Of a stretch of DNA of 64,000 nt, positions 61,806-64,000 are shown in pieces. The position numbers and the translations under genes were made by a program. Source of the DNA: an uncultured Lachnospiraceae bacterium. Its GTDB lineage: Bacteria; Bacillota; Clostridia; Lachnospirales; Lachnospiraceae. Each line of letters begins with the position of its first letter. Position 1 is the first letter of the stretch. The stretch is from NCBI GenBank assembly GCA_910584205.1, contig CAJUAA010000011.1, positions 1-64,000 of the forward strand. The letters run 5' to 3'. The notes under the pieces were generated by a model, which was not told the DNA's origin, made no database searches, and saw nothing but the letters and a program-made list of their open reading frames with translations.

Positions 61806-61977
61806 GACATAGTCCTCTCTTATTTATTCGAATCTTATGGTTATTATAAACCCGGACGGGGATTTTTATCAGGAAAATCAGAATGCAGTTACGGAAACCG
61901 TCCTTAGACCCTTCCTTGCGCATTTTCGAAAAGTGGAGTATGATAGAACACATCACAGGCAGTTGGGGAGAGAGACC

Positions 61978-62817
61978 ATGTCCGATGTCATCAGAATCAC
62001 TGAATTTTCAGCGCCGGAGCTGGATGTGTACGCCAGGCTTCGGGAAACGCAGCTTTTAAACTGCAGGGCCCCAGAGAGAGGCATCTTCATCGCGGAAAGC
62101 CCCAGAGTCATCGAGCGGGCGCTGGACGCCGGATGCGAGCCGCTGTCCTTCCTGTCGGAGGAACGGTATGTGCAAAAAGAGGCGAAGGAACTTCTTGCGC
62201 GGTGCGGGGACATTCCGGTCTATACGGCAGGCATGGACGTGCTGGTGCAGATCACCGGCTATAAACTGACCCGGGGGATGCTCTGCGCCATGAGAAGGCC
62301 GGAGAAAACGCCTGTGGAGGAAGTCTTAAGAGGCGCCGGACGGGTAGCCGTGCTGGAACATGTGGTAAATCCTACAAATGTAGGAGCAATTTTCCGCTCG
62401 GCGGCGGCTTTGAATATGGATGGAGTGCTTCTGACGCCGGACTGCAGCGATCCTCTGTACCGGCGTTCGGTCCGGGTGAGTATGGGAACGGTCTTTCAGG
62501 TTCCCTGGGCCTGGCTGGACGGGGAGGATGCCTGGCCGGACAGGGGGCTGCGTACGCTGGGCAGGTTCGGCTTCCGGACGGCGGCCATGGCGCTGACGGA
62601 GGATTCCGCGCCCATCGACGACGTGCGGCTGCGGACGGAGGAGAAGCTGGCGGTGATCCTGGGTACGGAAGGGGACGGCCTGGCGGCAGGCACCATCGCG
62701 GACTGCGATTACCGGGTGCGGATTCCCATGGCCCACGGAGTGGATTCCCTGAATGTGGCGGCGGCCAGCGCCGTGGCGTTCTGGGAATTGAGGAAAAGAG
62801 AAAGAGAGGAATTATGA
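61978..62817 (+). CDS. SpoU/TrmH-family RNA 2'-O-methyltransferase
   Basis: 279 residues starting after TTGGGGAGAGACC. A short N-terminal RNA-binding domain precedes the SPOUT knot. The three SpoU motifs are present: HVVNPTNVGAIFRSAAAL, LAVILGTEGDGL and RIPMAHGVDSLNVAAASAVA. Such enzymes methylate ribose in rRNA or tRNA using S-adenosylmethionine; the target cannot be told from sequence. The stop overlaps the start of the NYN-like gene as ATGA. Confidence 0.92.
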   Translation: MSDVIRITEFSAPELDVYARLRETQLLNCRAPERGIFIAESPRVIERALDAGCEPLSFLSEERYVQKEAKELLARCGDIPVYTAGMDVLVQITGYKLTRGMLCAMRRPEKTPVEEVLRGAGRVAVLEHVVNPTNVGAIFRSAAALNMDGVLLTPDCSDPLYRRSVRVSMGTVFQVPWAWLDGEDAWPDRGLRTLGRFGFRTAAMALTEDSAPIDDVRLRTEEKLAVILGTEGDGLAAGTIADCDYRVRIPMAHGVDSLNVAAASAVAFWELRKREREEL

Positions 62818-63620
62818 AGAGAACCTATTATCTGATCGATACCGAAAATGTCGGGGATCGATGGATCGATTTTATCGATAGACTGGAAAAGGACGACGTA
62901 CTGGTCGTATTTTATACGAAAAACCATTCCCGCCTGCTGGAGGAGCATTATCTGAAGCAGCGCTATAACAAACAGATCCGATGGGTGGAATGCGTATCCG
63001 GCTACAATGCACTGGACCACCAGCTGGAAGGCGTGCTGTCCTACCTGATCGCAACCCATGCGGATGCGGAATACTGCATCTATTCCAACGACCAGGATTA
63101 TAAGGAAGCCATCGACCTGTGGAAGGAAAAGGGTGTGACCGTAAGCAGGGTCGGATTTGATCCTAAGAAAAAGAAAAACAAGGCGAAGAAATCGGAACCG
63201 GCGGCGCCGGTCCAAAGCCCCATACCGGAGGAACAGGTGATGGAGGAGATCGCCAGAGCAGTGCCGGTGTCTGATATGGGCGGCTGGTATACGGTGCTGG
63301 TGCTTCTGCTGGGACAGGAAAAAGGGCGGGAACTCTATACCGGCCTGAAGAGCGACGAGGATTTGAGGGACAGGCTGTCAAACTGCCTTCTGTCAGGGGA
63401 AACAGAGCGGAGCGTGCATTTGGTTACGCTGCTGTACAGACAGCAGCAGCTGGATACGGCAAAAGCGGAAAAGACAGTGAAGATCGTAAAAGCCCACAGC
63501 AAAAAGAACAAAAAGGCTGTCAAGGCGGATATGGACAAATGCTTTGGAAAAGAGGTCCGGGACGTATCGCCGTACTATAAAGTCATAAAACCGGTAATTC
63601 CGATTCTGAAGGGAAAATAA
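62814..63620 (+). CDS. NYN/PIN-like domain protein
   Basis: 268 residues. The N-terminal domain (YYLIDTENVGDRWIDFIDRL, YNALDHQLEGVLSYLIATH, YSNDQDYKEAIDLWKEKGV) has the spaced acidic residues of a PIN/NYN ribonuclease fold. A Lys-rich linker (about 125-135) and a helical C-domain with a basic tail follow, suggesting RNA binding. It is translationally coupled to the SpoU methyltransferase gene, which hints at a shared role in RNA metabolism. Catalytic activity is not certain. Confidence 0.8.
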   Translation: MKRTYYLIDTENVGDRWIDFIDRLEKDDVLVVFYTKNHSRLLEEHYLKQRYNKQIRWVECVSGYNALDHQLEGVLSYLIATHADAEYCIYSNDQDYKEAIDLWKEKGVTVSRVGFDPKKKKNKAKKSEPAAPVQSPIPEEQVMEEIARAVPVSDMGGWYTVLVLLLGQEKGRELYTGLKSDEDLRDRLSNCLLSGETERSVHLVTLLYRQQQLDTAKAEKTVKIVKAHSKKNKKAVKADMDKCFGKEVRDVSPYYKVIKPVIPILKGK

Positions 63621-63640
63621 CGAAACGAAAGGGAAAAGTG

Positions 63641-64000
63641 ATGGAACAGTTAAGCCTGTTTGACGACCGCCGGACCAGCGCGCCGCTGGCAAGCCGCCTG
63701 CGTCCGGAGACGCTGGAGGAATATGTGGGACAGAAGCACCTGCTGGGGCAGGGAAAGATCCTTCGCCAGCTCATCGACCGGGATCAGATCTCGTCCATGA
63801 TTTTCTGGGGGCCGCCGGGGGTGGGCAAAACGACGCTGGCGCGGATCATCGCCGGAAGGACGAAGGCCTCCTTTCTGGAATTCAGCGCGGTGACCAGTGG
63901 GATCAGGGAGATCAAGGAAGTGATGGCGCAGGCGGAGCAGAACCGTCGCATGGGCATCCGCACCCTTCTGTTCACGGATGAGATCCACCGGTTCAATAAG
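63641..64000 (+). CDS. rarA: Replication-associated recombination ATPase RarA, N-terminal part (3' partial)
   Basis: The 120 codons in the window start MEQLSLFDDRRTSAPLASRL and carry GPPGVGKTTLARIIA (Walker A) and LLFTDEIHRFNK (Walker B/DEIH), as in RarA/MgsA clamp-loader-like ATPases that act at stalled replication forks. The start follows GAAAGGGAAAAGTG. The gene runs off the window. Confidence 0.95.
   Translation, partial: MEQLSLFDDRRTSAPLASRLRPETLEEYVGQKHLLGQGKILRQLIDRDQISSMIFWGPPGVGKTTLARIIAGRTKASFLEFSAVTSGIREIKEVMAQAEQNRRMGIRTLLFTDEIHRFNK

Overview
The window looks like a chromosomal piece from a Clostridia-type Firmicute, most likely a gut Lachnospiraceae. Genes have strong GGAGG-type ribosome binding sites and moderate GC. 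The gene families are typical of that group: large ABC sugar loci, PRD/PTS regulators, MATE pumps, AAA-ATPase/PD-(D/E)XK proteins, a flavin reductase-rubredoxin, and an ECF sigma with a DUF4179 partner. No tRNA, rRNA or CRISPR array was seen. The assignment rests on gene content only.

Layout. 1-6.6 kb: a type I restriction-modification operon (hsdM end, hsdS, a membrane protein, a YhcG-like nuclease, hsdR). 6.7-10.5 kb: a TetR-controlled MFS pump, an orphan LysR gene and an overlapping pair of very small genes. 10.6-12.1 kb: a 32-nt tandem repeat in front of a frameshifted ATPase gene. 12.2-22.6 kb: a sugar or glycoside island of two divergent operons (two Gfo/Idh/MocA oxidoreductases, two isomerase-type TIM barrels, one ABC transporter). 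It is controlled by a 675-residue LacI-type regulator whose C-terminal half is a second copy of the island's own substrate-binding protein. Copies of one palindromic operator lie at both divergent promoters and at the regulator's promoter. 22.7-28.3 kb: a MATE pump, two AAA-ATPase/nuclease-like genes with deletions, and ogt.

28.4-38.9 kb: a galactitol PTS locus in decay. Its PRD regulator is split by an IS200-type element, its EIIC gene has a 4-nt deletion, and gatZ is fused to a gatY lacking its N-terminal part. The EIIB, dehydrogenase and EIIA genes are intact. Structured, related repeats sit between the genes. 39-42.5 kb: a MATE pump, an AraC regulator and an EamA transporter. 42.5-44.4 kb: an AT-richer accessory block with an XRE regulator, a RelA/SpoT-like protein without its synthetase core, and two unknown genes. 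44.6-49.7 kb: metY, then a GntR-type regulator, a GH1 glycosidase and a ROK kinase carrying a mannose-6-phosphate-isomerase-like cupin.

49.8-53.6 kb: a YczE/YitT-like membrane protein, a flavin reductase-rubredoxin, a small protein and an ECF sigma/anti-sigma pair. 53.6-59.6 kb: a tight four-gene leftward operon (UbiA-type prenyltransferase, PEP-synthase-like dikinase, AMP-forming ligase, GNAT-like protein) that looks like an unassigned lipid or small-molecule pathway. 59.8-64 kb: a YyaL-type protein, a SpoU-type RNA methyltransferase, a NYN-like protein and the start of rarA.

The strongest candidates for new biology are the LacI/substrate-binding-protein fusion with its operator set, the UbiA-dikinase-ligase-acyltransferase operon, and the duplicated 3'UTR hairpin of the two oxidoreductase genes. 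All family assignments were made by eye, without database searches.
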